Part shown: one piece after another, positions 7,681 to 15,236 of the stretch
Layout of the letters: every line of letters starts with the position of its first letter
Numbering within the stretch: position 1 is the first letter of the stretch
Origin: Clostridia bacterium
Lineage (GTDB): Bacteria; Bacillota; Clostridia; Oscillospirales; CAG-272
Direction of reading: 5' to 3'
Assembly: GCA_017518975.1 (NCBI GenBank)
Contig: JAFWTH010000072.1
Span: 1-55,165, forward strand
DNA: 55,165 nt
Notes under the pieces: generated by a model
The model's database searches: none
The model's input: only the letters and a program-made list of their open reading frames with translations
Told to the model about the DNA's origin: nothing
Position numbers and translations under genes: made by a program

Positions 7681-8913
7681 TTATTTCTTTACGATCTTGA
7701 ACAGATGGAGAGCCGCGGGGATTGGGGTGAACTCAACGAACGCGTCGTTGATCTCGCAGTCGGCCTGATCGCCGTCCGGGCGTGTCTGCACCTTGCCGTT
7801 CATCGTAAACTCGCTGAGGTAGTACTTGCTCTTGTCAAAATGGACGTAGACGTCGCCGTAAAAACGCGTCTCGCAGTGGACGATGCAGAGGAACTCGTCG
7901 CCGTTTTCATCCTCGAAGAAACTGATCATCGTCTCGTCGTTCGCGCGGATCTTCGTGATGACGTCGTGAGTGCCCTCGGTGAACGTCGGGAACACGCCGC
8001 GGTCGCTGTTGATCATGTACGTGGATTTGTGCTTCAGTTTCATGAAGATCTCGCCGTAGTGGTTGTTGAAACGCCTTTGGCAGCGTTTCAGCGCGTAGTA
8101 CGCCTCGGACTTGTCGCCGAACTCGTCGATCGGAGAGCCGTAGTACGATATCACGTTCTCTCTGTCGTAAAGACGGAACCACAGTACGCCTCGAAGGCCC
8201 GTCGCCGCCGCCGTATTGATCTGCCAGCGGTACAGGTTCTCATCCGGAGGCGAGTAGACGTGGTGACCTGACGAGAGCAGACAGCCCCAAAGTTCCGAAT
8301 CGTTCGCCGCTTTCGCCGCGTCTTTCCACTTTTTGAGCGATGTGAGGTGATCGGTCATTCCGTCGCCGGAGTTTATCGTCTGGGAATACGAATCGAAGCA
8401 GATCTCGTCGGCGCCGCTCTCTTCGTACGCGTGTTTTATCCATCCGGAAAGGTCGCGCCCGCCGAGCTTCTCGGGCGGGAAATCCTCGGTCGCGCCGGTG
8501 TAGTTGAGATACGGGGAGAGGTGAGGAGCGAGTTCCTTGTTGACCTTCAGGGTACCGAGCGCCGCTTCGAGCGCTTCCTTGCTGAACGGCTCGTCGCCGA
8601 TGCAGAATCCGTGAACGGCGGGATGACCGCCGAACGCGTCGTAAAGCGGCTTTACGAGTTTTATATACTCATCGCGTCCGAGCCGGGCGTAGTCGGCGTA
8701 GCTCATGCCGGAATAGTTGACGATGACCTGAACGCCGCGCGAATGCGCTTTGTCGAGCCACGGAAGAAGGACCTCGGGGCCGTCGCGGCCGATCTTCGTC
8801 GAGGGGAGCATAGGGAGCGTCATTCCGAGATCGATCCAAACGTCGATCTCATCGGGCGTGAACTCGTTGATGTCGTTGTAAGTCCACATTGAGAATACGA
8901 ATCTCTTGTTCAT
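7681..8913 (-). CDS. Cytoplasmic TIM-barrel glycoside-hydrolase-like protein
   Basis: This 410-residue protein has no signal peptide. The order of segments looks like a glycosidase (beta/alpha)8 barrel: FVFSMWTYNDINEF, then WLDKAHSRGVQVIVNY, HPAVHGFCIGDEPFSKEAL (about residues 115-133, where the E of GDEP is the candidate acid/base), ADEICFDSYSQT, and GLRGVLWFRLYDRE, followed by a small beta-rich C-terminal domain ending AALHLFKIVKK. Similar DEP motifs occur in beta-galactosidase-like and GH5/GH42-like proteins. I cannot name the family or substrate. ATG 8913 is preceded by GGAGGAAC; the longer frame from 8949 lacks a site. It is monocistronic with its own promoter. Confidence 0.7.
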   Translation of the reverse strand: MNKRFVFSMWTYNDINEFTPDEIDVWIDLGMTLPMLPSTKIGRDGPEVLLPWLDKAHSRGVQVIVNYSGMSYADYARLGRDEYIKLVKPLYDAFGGHPAVHGFCIGDEPFSKEALEAALGTLKVNKELAPHLSPYLNYTGATEDFPPEKLGGRDLSGWIKHAYEESGADEICFDSYSQTINSGDGMTDHLTSLKKWKDAAKAANDSELWGCLLSSGHHVYSPPDENLYRWQINTAAATGLRGVLWFRLYDRENVISYYGSPIDEFGDKSEAYYALKRCQRRFNNHYGEIFMKLKHKSTYMINSDRGVFPTFTEGTHDVITKIRANDETMISFFEDENGDEFLCIVHCETRFYGDVYVHFDKSKYYLSEFTMNGKVQTRPDGDQADCEINDAFVEFTPIPAALHLFKIVKK

Positions 8914-8971
8914 TCTGTTCCTCCGGGGAAAATGATTTCCGCACGGCACAATTCGTGTCCTGCGCTCTGTA

Positions 8972-9001
8972 ATTATACCATATATTGTTTTTGAAATGCA
9001 A
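8972..9001 (-). promoter_or_regulatory. Promoter for the TIM-barrel gene
   Basis: On the minus strand: TTGCAT, an 18-base spacer and a perfect TATAAT (8977 down to 8972), about 59 bases before ATG 8913. Confidence 0.65.
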
Positions 9002-9046
9002 CATTAAGAGGCGGTCGTCAAGAATTTCTTTTTTTCGGAAATATTC

Positions 9047-9076
9047 TTTACAATAAAACAGAATAAATGATATAAT
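9047..9076 (+). promoter_or_regulatory. Promoter for the VanX-like dipeptidase and SLH-GH105 pair
   Basis: TTTACA at 9047-9052, an 18-base spacer, and TATAAT at 9071-9076, followed 38 bases later by the ATG at 9115. Confidence 0.7.
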
Positions 9077-9114
9077 TAAGACACAAATCGGGTAAGGATG
9101 GTTTTTGAGATCTG

Positions 9115-9774
9115 ATGAAAGCCGAATACAGAAACAATCTCCTGATGGATCCGTCGGGATTCGTGGCTCTCGCCGACCGCGTTCCCGATATCGTCCAGGA
9201 AATCAGATATTACTCCACTTACAATTTCATCGGCGAGAGGATCGACGGGTACGAGGAACCGTGCGCCCTTATGACCGCGGAGGCGGCGCGCGCCCTGAAA
9301 TCGGTCAGCAACGAGCTGTTCGTACAAGGGTATCGGCTCAAGGTCTTTGACGCATACCGCCCCGCGTGCGCCGTCAGGCAATTCGTTCTTTGGGGGATCG
9401 AGGATCGGGATATCCGGATGAAGGAGTACTTCTATCCCTCCCTTGAAAAGCAGGAATTGTTCGAGGGCGGGTATATCGCAAAGATGTCCTCGCACAGCCG
9501 CGGAAGCGCGGTGGATCTGACGCTCCTCGATATGAAAACGGGCAAAGAGGTCGACATGGGAAGCCCGTTCGATCTGTTCAGCGGGATCTCTCATCCCGAT
9601 TGCCGCGACGTAACGGACGAACAGTTCAACAACCGTATGATCCTGCAAAGAGCGATGGTCCGCCACGGCTTCGAGACGCTCTCCTGCGAATGGTGGCATT
9701 TCCGTTTGAAAGAAGAGCCGTACCCAGACACGTATTTCGAATTCCCCGTATCGTCAGGTTATTTGAGAAAATAG
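9115..9774 (+). CDS. VanX-type D-alanyl-D-alanine dipeptidase
   Basis: This 219-residue protein has the complete M15D zinc site: SSHSRGSAVDLTL gives H127 and D134, and CEWWHF gives the catalytic E192 and third ligand H195. The DAYRP arginine (R82) that VanX uses to stabilise the transition state is present. The enzyme cleaves free D-Ala-D-Ala in the cytoplasm. No vanS, vanR, vanH or vanA homologue is nearby, so cell-wall dipeptide recycling or nutrition is more likely than glycopeptide resistance. No signal peptide is visible. It is followed after 10 bases by an SLH protein gene, implying one transcript. Confidence 0.92.
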   Translation: MKAEYRNNLLMDPSGFVALADRVPDIVQEIRYYSTYNFIGERIDGYEEPCALMTAEAARALKSVSNELFVQGYRLKVFDAYRPACAVRQFVLWGIEDRDIRMKEYFYPSLEKQELFEGGYIAKMSSHSRGSAVDLTLLDMKTGKEVDMGSPFDLFSGISHPDCRDVTDEQFNNRMILQRAMVRHGFETLSCEWWHFRLKEEPYPDTYFEFPVSSGYLRK

Positions 9775-9784
9775 AGGTATCATT

Positions 9785-11425
9785 ATGAAAAAGACAGTCT
9801 GCTCTCTTCTTGCCGTACTGATGCTCGCGGGCGCCGTCCTTTCCGCGCTTCCCGCGGCAGCAAAAAACGTCTTTTCCGACGTCGCCCCCGGTCGGTGGAG
9901 CGAGACGTCGATCGATTACGCGGTCGAAAAAGGTTACATGAACGGCGTCGGAGACGACCGCTTCGATCCCTCGGGCAATCTGACCAGAGGGATGGTGGCG
10001 ACCGTTCTGTGGCGGCGCGAGGGATCTCCCGCTCCGACCGCGCCGAGCGGTTTTTCCGACGTGCCGTCCGGCGCGTGGTACGCCGACGCCGTCGCGTGGG
10101 CGAAGGAGACGGGAGTCGTAAACGGGATGACCGAAACGACGTTCGCGCCGAACGGATTCATCACGAGAGAACAACTCGGCGCCATGCTCTTCCGTTTTTC
10201 GTCAAACGCACCGATCCCCGTGCCCGGCAGCGCCGATCTCGGGAGTTTCCCCGATTGTGAGAAGGTATCGGGCTGGGCGAAAGAATCGCTCGAATGGGCG
10301 GTCGCGGCGGGTCTTATCAAAGGAACGGACGGCGGCCGTCTCGCCCCCGGAGACGGCGCGACGCGCGAGCAGTTCGCGGCGATCGTTTCACGGTTCGACG
10401 CGCGGGAAATTGAGGAGACCGCCTCGGTGATCGGCGCGGCGACCGAAGAGATCGCCGACGGGACCGAGACAATGCTGAGGAATTTCATGGACGACGCGCT
10501 GAATAACGGCGCTCAGTTGTTCGGGAGCGACGACGGGATCCTTCTTCTCGGTCTGCTTGAAGCCGGAAGATACGGCATCATAGAAGAATTCTGCGACTTT
10601 GCGGAGGCGCACTCCGATCTTCCGAATATGCGTCCCAACGGGGTCTGGGCGGGCGCCGCCGGATACGTGTTCGCTGAAATGTACGCGCTGACCGGCGAGG
10701 AAAGATATCACGATCTTTGCGAGGAAATCCTCGCGGTGATCCGCGCCGTCCCTACCGACGTGGAGGGTGAGATCGAATACAGCGGGGTCGGAGAAAAAAC
10801 AACCGACGACGTTTACGTCGACGGCACCGGTCTTTGCGGGATCTTTCTCGGAAGATATGCATCCCTGACGAACGACGAGGCCCTCGGCGAGCTCGCGCGG
10901 CTCCAGATACGGAACTACTTCAGACACGCAGTCATCAAAAAGTTCGGATACGCGTACCACGGGTACAACGCCGTAGAGAACAAGACGGGAGGCGACCTTG
11001 CGTGGGGACGAGGGACGGGCTGGCTGATGCTCGCAGTCGGATCGGTCGTCCGCTTCTGCCCGGACGAAGAGCTGAGTTCCGAATGCGCCGACTTCATAAC
11101 GAAAACGCTTAAAATGAAACGAGCAGACGGTATGTTCGGGACTTTCCTGACCGACAAGACGTTCCCGCCGGACACATCGGCTACGGGTCTTATAATGTGG
11201 GGATATCTGAAGGCCGCGGAGGGCGGAGCGCCCGGTCTGACCGACGCGTCGGTAAGAAAGACGGCCCTGTCGTCGATCGGATTCGCAAAGGACGGCGCCG
11301 TTTACGGAGCGTCAGGCGTTTCCGGAGGATGGCACGTGTACAGCGACGAATACGACCTCAACACGCCTCTCGGTCAGGGCGCGACTCTCGCCTTCCTCGC
11401 GTCGTACCTCAGGACCCTGAAGTGA
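9785..11425 (+). CDS. Surface GH88/GH105-type unsaturated glycuronyl hydrolase with three SLH domains
   Basis: Residues 1-26 are a signal peptide (LLAVLMLAGAVLSALPAAA). Three SLH domains follow at about 29-72, 88-132 and 148-192 (NVFSDVAPGRWSETSIDYAV, then WYADAVAWAKETGVVNG, then WAKESLEWAVAAGLIKGT). Residues 225-546 resemble an (alpha/alpha)6-barrel GH105 domain with DDVYVDGTG (D342/D346), GGDLAWGRGTGWLMLAVG, and DTSATGLIMWGY. This family removes the unsaturated uronic acid left on oligosaccharides by pectin or rhamnogalacturonan lyases. Most GH105 enzymes are cytoplasmic, so wall display is notable. Start ATG 9785 lies 10 bases after the dipeptidase gene with AGAGGT upstream. Confidence 0.85.
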   Translation: MKKTVCSLLAVLMLAGAVLSALPAAAKNVFSDVAPGRWSETSIDYAVEKGYMNGVGDDRFDPSGNLTRGMVATVLWRREGSPAPTAPSGFSDVPSGAWYADAVAWAKETGVVNGMTETTFAPNGFITREQLGAMLFRFSSNAPIPVPGSADLGSFPDCEKVSGWAKESLEWAVAAGLIKGTDGGRLAPGDGATREQFAAIVSRFDAREIEETASVIGAATEEIADGTETMLRNFMDDALNNGAQLFGSDDGILLLGLLEAGRYGIIEEFCDFAEAHSDLPNMRPNGVWAGAAGYVFAEMYALTGEERYHDLCEEILAVIRAVPTDVEGEIEYSGVGEKTTDDVYVDGTGLCGIFLGRYASLTNDEALGELARLQIRNYFRHAVIKKFGYAYHGYNAVENKTGGDLAWGRGTGWLMLAVGSVVRFCPDEELSSECADFITKTLKMKRADGMFGTFLTDKTFPPDTSATGLIMWGYLKAAEGGAPGLTDASVRKTALSSIGFAKDGAVYGASGVSGGWHVYSDEYDLNTPLGQGATLAFLASYLRTLK

Positions 11426-11454
11426 CGGGGATCCGAAAGAAGACTCATAACGCA

Positions 11455-11490
11455 AAAGACCGCGTTTCTCGCGAAACGCGGTCTTTTTCT
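11455..11490. terminator. Bidirectional terminator, SLH-GH105 and nifU
   Basis: A 14-bp perfect stem (AAAGACCGCGTTTC / GAAACGCGGTCTTT), TCGC loop, followed by TTCTTT on the plus strand and an A-rich flank that serves the minus strand. It lies between convergent stops at 11425 and 11499. Confidence 0.85.
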
Positions 11491-11498
11491 TTCGTTTT

Positions 11499-11933
11499 TC
11501 ACCCGATATCGCAATGTTCGCAGTCCTCACAGTCGGGGAACAGCGATCGGTCGTACTCGATACCGTTTTTGTCGTAATAATCCTGCAGCGCCTTTCTGAT
11601 CGCCTCTTCCGCGAGGACCGAGCAGTGAAGCTTGTGCGCGGGCAGACCGTCGAGCGCCTCCGCGACGGCTTTGTTCGTAAGAGTCAGCGCCTCCGAGACG
11701 GGTTTGCCCTTTATGAGTTCGGTCGCCATCGAGCTTGAAGCGATGGCTGAGCCGCACCCGAACGTCTCGAATTTGACGTCCGCGATGATATCGTTTTCTA
11801 TTTTAAGATATATCTTCATTATGTCGCCGCACTTGGCGTTGCCGACCTCGCCGATGCCGTCCGCGTCCTCTATCACGCCGACGTTCCTCGGATTTCTGAA
11901 ATGATCCATTACTTTTTCGCTGTAGAGTGCCAT
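11499..11933 (-). CDS. nifU: Fe-S cluster scaffold, NifU/IscU type
   Basis: The 144-residue scaffold begins MALYSEKVMDHFRNPRNVGV, the family hallmark. The three cluster ligands C35 (NAKCGD, with D37), C60 (FGCGSA) and C104 (HCSV) are all present. A short Cys-rich tail (C135, C138, C141) extends the C-terminus, a feature often seen in clostridial homologues. It receives sulfur from the NifS product and assembles [2Fe-2S]/[4Fe-4S] clusters in the cytoplasm. I chose ATG 11933 with GAGGA upstream over the longer frame from 11984, which would overlap nifS. It is third in the rrf2-nifS-nifU operon. Confidence 0.95.
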   Translation of the reverse strand: MALYSEKVMDHFRNPRNVGVIEDADGIGEVGNAKCGDIMKIYLKIENDIIADVKFETFGCGSAIASSSMATELIKGKPVSEALTLTNKAVAEALDGLPAHKLHCSVLAEEAIRKALQDYYDKNGIEYDRSLFPDCEDCEHCDIG

Positions 11934-11943
11934 TTTACCGTCC

Positions 11944-13143
11944 TCACTTCGTGATAAATTCTTTTTTCCCCGCGACGAGATCACGCCATACGGGAGACAT
12001 ATTTCTCAAATACTCAACTACTTCCCTGACCGCGCCCGCCGTATACTCTATTTCCTCATCCGTGTTCTCCTCCGAAAGAGAAAGGCGGAGCGAGCCGTGC
12101 GCTATCTCGTGCGGTCTGCCGATCGCCAGAAGAACGTGACTCGGGTCGAGCGACCCGGACGTGCAGGCGGAACCGGACGACGCGCAGATCCCTCTGTCGT
12201 CGAGCAGAAGGAGGAGCGATTCGCCCTCTATCCCCTCGAAGCAGAAATTCACGTTCCCGGGCAGACGTTTTTTCGCGTCTCCGTTGAGGACCGAATGAGG
12301 GATCCGTGACAGTTCATCTATGAGCCGGTCGCGCATAGCGGTGAGTTTTTTCGCGTTTTCATCCATCCGGGCGCACGCTTCTTCGAGCGCCGCCGCCATT
12401 CCCATTATCGCGGGCACGTTTTCCGTCCCCGCGCGTTTCCCTCGCTCCTGCGCCCCGCCTTCGATGATATTCGTAAGGCGGAAACCCTTCCGGGCGTACA
12501 GAGCGCCGACCCCCTTCGGTCCGTGGAATTTATGCGCGGAGATCGAAAGAAGGTCGATATTCTGCTCCGCGACGTCGATCCTGAGGTGTCCCGCCGCCTG
12601 TACCGCGTCCGTATGGAACGGTACGCCCGCGGCGCGGCAGACCTCTCCGATCTCGCGTATCGGCTCGACCGTTCCGATCTCGTTGTTCGCGTACATGACC
12701 GTGACAAGGCAGGTGTCCTCGCGGATCGCGTCGCCGACCTGCCCGGGAGTTACCAGTCCTTCCCCGTCAACGGGTAAAAGCGTGACCTCGAACCCTTCCC
12801 TCTCAAGTCTGTTGAGCGTATGCAGAACGGCGTGATGTTCAATCGCCGTGGAAATAATATGTTTCTTTCCTTTTTTTTCGCCCAGCTTCGCGGCGGAGAC
12901 GATCGCCTGATTGTCCGCCTCGCTTCCGCCCGACGTGAAAGTGATCTCGCGGGCTTCAGCGCCGAAGAGTTTTGCGATCCGCTCCCTCGCGTCTGCGAGC
13001 GCTTCGGCGGCGTCCTGTCCCGCGGAGTGCAGGCTCGACGGATTGCCGTATACCGTATCGAAATACGGCGTCATCGCCTCGATCGCTGTTTTGCTCGTTT
13101 TTGTCGTCGCCGCGTTGTCAAGATATACCGTTTTACGTTTCAT
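11944..13143 (-). CDS. nifS: Cysteine desulfurase, NifS/IscS type
   Basis: The 399-residue PLP enzyme takes sulfur from cysteine to make a persulfide for Fe-S assembly. Visible residues are the start VYLDNAATT, H104 (AIEHHAV), PLP lysine K205 (SAHKFHGPKG) and catalytic C327 in SSGSACTSGS, a long mobile loop of the group I (IscS/NifS) type. It lies 23 bases downstream of the Rrf2 regulator gene and 10 bases before nifU, so the three form one operon. Expression should follow the Rrf2-controlled promoter at 13671-13699. Confidence 0.96.
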   Translation of the reverse strand: MKRKTVYLDNAATTKTSKTAIEAMTPYFDTVYGNPSSLHSAGQDAAEALADARERIAKLFGAEAREITFTSGGSEADNQAIVSAAKLGEKKGKKHIISTAIEHHAVLHTLNRLEREGFEVTLLPVDGEGLVTPGQVGDAIREDTCLVTVMYANNEIGTVEPIREIGEVCRAAGVPFHTDAVQAAGHLRIDVAEQNIDLLSISAHKFHGPKGVGALYARKGFRLTNIIEGGAQERGKRAGTENVPAIMGMAAALEEACARMDENAKKLTAMRDRLIDELSRIPHSVLNGDAKKRLPGNVNFCFEGIEGESLLLLLDDRGICASSGSACTSGSLDPSHVLLAIGRPHEIAHGSLRLSLSEENTDEEIEYTAGAVREVVEYLRNMSPVWRDLVAGKKEFITK

Positions 13144-13166
13144 TCAGAATCATTCCTCCGAGTATT

Positions 13167-13610
13167 TCAGATAACGTAATCGTTTCCGGCATCGTAATCC
13201 GGTTTGCGGTCGAGCACGTCCTGAAGAGTTATGCCGTCGAGATATTCGTTGATCACCGCGTCGAGTCCGCGCCAGACCGGGAGTACGGCGCAGGTCGCGC
13301 TGCGGGCGCAGACCGACGCGCTTTCCTCAAGGCACGAAACAGGACACATCGATCCCTCCGCCGCGCGAAGCACGTCCCCGACGGTATAGTCGGACGGTTG
13401 ACCCGCAAGACGGTAGCCGCCGTTTTTCCCGCCCTTTGACTCGAGCATCCGCGATACGCCCGGGATCGTTACGATCTGTTCGGCGTACTTTTTTGAGATC
13501 TCCTGCCTTTCGGCGGCGTCTTTCAGAGATACGTAACCGTCGGCGTCCTGATACTCGGCGACGTCGAGCATGAGCCGCAGAGCGTACCTTCCCCTCGTTG
13601 AAACCATCAT
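13167..13610 (-). CDS. Rrf2-family regulator, IscR/CymR-like
   Basis: This 147-residue protein has an N-terminal winged helix (VSTRGRYALRLMLDVAEYQ, then LKDAAERQEISKKYAEQIV and the KGGKNGGYRL wing) and a C-terminal region with four cysteines spaced C-x3-C-x7-C-x5-C (CPVSC...VCARSATC), suggesting a bound Fe-S cluster as in IscR. CymR-type relatives instead sense cysteine via CysK. Both readings fit, since the operon makes Fe-S clusters and the divergent one makes cysteine. Start ATG 13610 (or 13607) has GAGGTG 6-9 bases upstream; the GTG at 13619 overlaps that site and is rejected. Two dyads upstream are its likely operators. Confidence 0.9.
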   Translation of the reverse strand: MMVSTRGRYALRLMLDVAEYQDADGYVSLKDAAERQEISKKYAEQIVTIPGVSRMLESKGGKNGGYRLAGQPSDYTVGDVLRAAEGSMCPVSCLEESASVCARSATCAVLPVWRGLDAVINEYLDGITLQDVLDRKPDYDAGNDYVI

Positions 13611-13670
13611 TATTATCACCTCTGCCGTTTACGTTTTGTCGCGTAATTACCTATCTTTTTACTATGCAAT

Positions 13671-13699
13671 AGTATACCCCCAAAAACCTACTTTGTCAA
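13671..13699 (-). promoter_or_regulatory. Promoter of the rrf2-nifS-nifU operon
   Basis: On the minus strand: perfect TTGACA (13699-13694), a 17-base spacer, and TATACT (13676-13671). The -35 lies inside the dyad at 13686-13704. Confidence 0.85.
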
Positions 13700-13704
13700 T
13701 AGGT
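13686..13704. promoter_or_regulatory. Candidate Rrf2 operator 1 (ACCTA-N9-TAGGT)
   Basis: A perfect inverted repeat, ACCTA then 9 bases then TAGGT, covers the -35 of the rrf2 promoter. The same dyad recurs at 13767-13785. A degenerate half-site (ACCTA at 13649-13653) lies in the rrf2 leader. The position implies autorepression. Confidence 0.7.
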
Positions 13705-13737
13705 AAATAATTTTTTTTGTTTTTTTTCATTTTTTCG

Positions 13738-13766
13738 TTGACAAACGAAAACGGAGGTGATATAAT
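13738..13766 (+). promoter_or_regulatory. Promoter of the leader ORF-metY-cysK operon
   Basis: Perfect TTGACA (13738-13743), a 17-base spacer and perfect TATAAT (13761-13766), a near-ideal consensus promoter and so probably repressor-controlled. A second, weaker candidate (TTGAGG-N17-TATATA, 13864-13892) lies nearer metY. Confidence 0.85.
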
Positions 13767-13785
13767 ACCTACAAATCCTATAGGT
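13767..13785. promoter_or_regulatory. Candidate Rrf2 operator 2 (ACCTA-N9-TAGGT)
   Basis: The same dyad and spacing as at 13686-13704, starting at the base right after the -10 and covering the expected transcription start of the metY operon. Binding here would block initiation. Confidence 0.7.
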
Positions 13786-13801
13786 TTACAAGGTGAATGA
13801 G

Positions 13802-13867
13802 ATGAAAACCCGTTTTGAAACGCTCAAAAAAGAATACACGCTGCGCGAACGAATGTGCCGATGTTGA
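13802..13867 (+). CDS. Putative 21-residue cysteine leader peptide
   Basis: ATG 13802 is preceded by AGGTGA at good spacing and lies about 30 bases downstream of the expected transcription start. The 21-codon frame begins MKTRFETLKKEYTLRER and ends Met-Cys-Arg-Cys before TGA, placing two Cys codons and one Met codon in the last four sense codons. It precedes metY and cysK, whose products make homocysteine and cysteine. Leader ORFs rich in the regulated amino acid commonly serve attenuation. I found no convincing terminator/antiterminator pair between it and metY, so translation-level coupling is as likely. It may also be a chance ORF. The 13611-13918 gene-free stretch otherwise holds only the promoters and operators listed. 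Confidence 0.5.
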   Translation: MKTRFETLKKEYTLRERMCRC

Positions 13868-13918
13868 GGCAGGTCACGCACGTTTCTATATAATAAAAAT
13901 GAAATGAGGTTCACAACG

Positions 13919-15205
13919 ATGAGCAACTATAAATTCGAAACTCTTCAGCTCCACGTCGGACAGGAGCAGGCCGATCCCGCGACCGATTCGCGCGCGGTCC
14001 CGATCTACCAGACCACTTCCTACGTTTTTCACGACAGCGCCCACGCCGCGGCGCGCTTCGGCCTCGCCGACGCGGGCAACATCTACGGCAGACTGACCAA
14101 TTCGACTCAGGACGTTCTCGAAAAGAGAGTCGCCGCGCTCGAAGGCGGCGTCGCTGCTCTCGCTCTCGCGTCCGGCGCGGCGGCGATCACCTATACGATC
14201 GAAGCTCTCGCTCAGAAAGGCGAGCACATCGTAGCGCAGAAGACGATCTACGGAGGCAGCTTCAATCTCCTCGCCCATACCCTGCCCCAATACGGCATCG
14301 ATACGACTTTCGTCGATATCCACGATCTCAATGAGGTCAAAAACGCGATCAGACCGGAAACGAAGGCCGTTTTCATCGAAACGCTCGGAAATCCGAACAG
14401 CGATATCCCGGATATCGAGGCGATTTCAGAGATCGCCCACAGCGCCGGGATTCCGGTCGTGATCGACAACACCTTCGGAACTCCTTACCTCATCCGTCCG
14501 CTCGAGCACGGCGCGGATATAGTAGTCCATTCAGCGACGAAATTTCTCGGCGGTCACGGGACTACGCTCGGCGGGATCATCGTCGACGGCGGAAAGTTTG
14601 ACTGGAAAGCGTCAGCCGACAGATACGCCCCGATAGCGAAGCCGAACCCGAGCTACCACGGCGTATCGTTCGCGGAGGCCGTCGGCCCCGCCGCGTTCGT
14701 GACGTACATCAGAGCGATCCTTCTTCGCGACACTGGCGCCGCGATCTCACCGTTCAACGCGTTTCTGCTCCTGCAGGGCGTTGAAACGCTCTCGCTCCGT
14801 CTCGAGCGTCACGCGGAAAACACGAAGAAGGTCGTCGAATATCTCGCGAACCACCCTCTCGTTGAAAAAGTGAATCACCCTTCTCTTCCCGATCATCCGC
14901 AGCACGCGCTGTATCAAAGATACTTCCCGAACGGAGGCGCGTCGATCTTCACGTTCGACGTCAAGGGCGGCCGGGAAGAAGCGTGGAAGTTCATCGATAA
15001 CCTGAAGATCTTCTCCCTGCTCGCCAACGTCGCGGACGTCAAATCGCTCGTCATCCACCCCGCATCGACGACGCACTCTCAGCTCTCTGACGAAGAACTC
15101 GAAGCGAACGGTATCAAGCAAAGCACTATCCGTCTCTCGATAGGAACGGAACACGTCGACGATATCATCGCCGATCTGGACGCCGGCTTCGCCGCTCTGA
15201 AATAA
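13919..15205 (+). CDS. metY: O-acetylhomoserine sulfhydrylase
   Basis: This 428-residue Cys/Met-metabolism PLP enzyme opens FETLQLHVGQEQADPATDSR, typical of O-acetylhomoserine (thiol)-lyases. It has the PLP lysine K208 in HSATKFLGGHG, D183 in VIDNTFGTPY, and the two-part C-terminus (NVADVKSLVIHPASTTHSQL) seen in MetY rather than MetB. It condenses O-acetylhomoserine with sulfide to homocysteine in the cytoplasm. ATG 13919 has ATGAGG 9 bases upstream; the ATG at 13904 overlaps that site. It lies 31 bases before cysK in one operon, divergent from the Rrf2 regulator that probably represses it. Confidence 0.95.
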   Translation: MSNYKFETLQLHVGQEQADPATDSRAVPIYQTTSYVFHDSAHAAARFGLADAGNIYGRLTNSTQDVLEKRVAALEGGVAALALASGAAAITYTIEALAQKGEHIVAQKTIYGGSFNLLAHTLPQYGIDTTFVDIHDLNEVKNAIRPETKAVFIETLGNPNSDIPDIEAISEIAHSAGIPVVIDNTFGTPYLIRPLEHGADIVVHSATKFLGGHGTTLGGIIVDGGKFDWKASADRYAPIAKPNPSYHGVSFAEAVGPAAFVTYIRAILLRDTGAAISPFNAFLLLQGVETLSLRLERHAENTKKVVEYLANHPLVEKVNHPSLPDHPQHALYQRYFPNGGASIFTFDVKGGREEAWKFIDNLKIFSLLANVADVKSLVIHPASTTHSQLSDEELEANGIKQSTIRLSIGTEHVDDIIADLDAGFAALK

Positions 15206-15236
15206 TCTGAAATAAAGATAATAAAAAAGGAGATAA

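Noticed and set aside
7645..8892. Plus-strand ORFs of 208 and 181 codons opposite the TIM-barrel gene
   Set aside because: They are antisense shadows; composition is Arg/Val/Asp-rich and matches no family, while the minus frame has a complete barrel.
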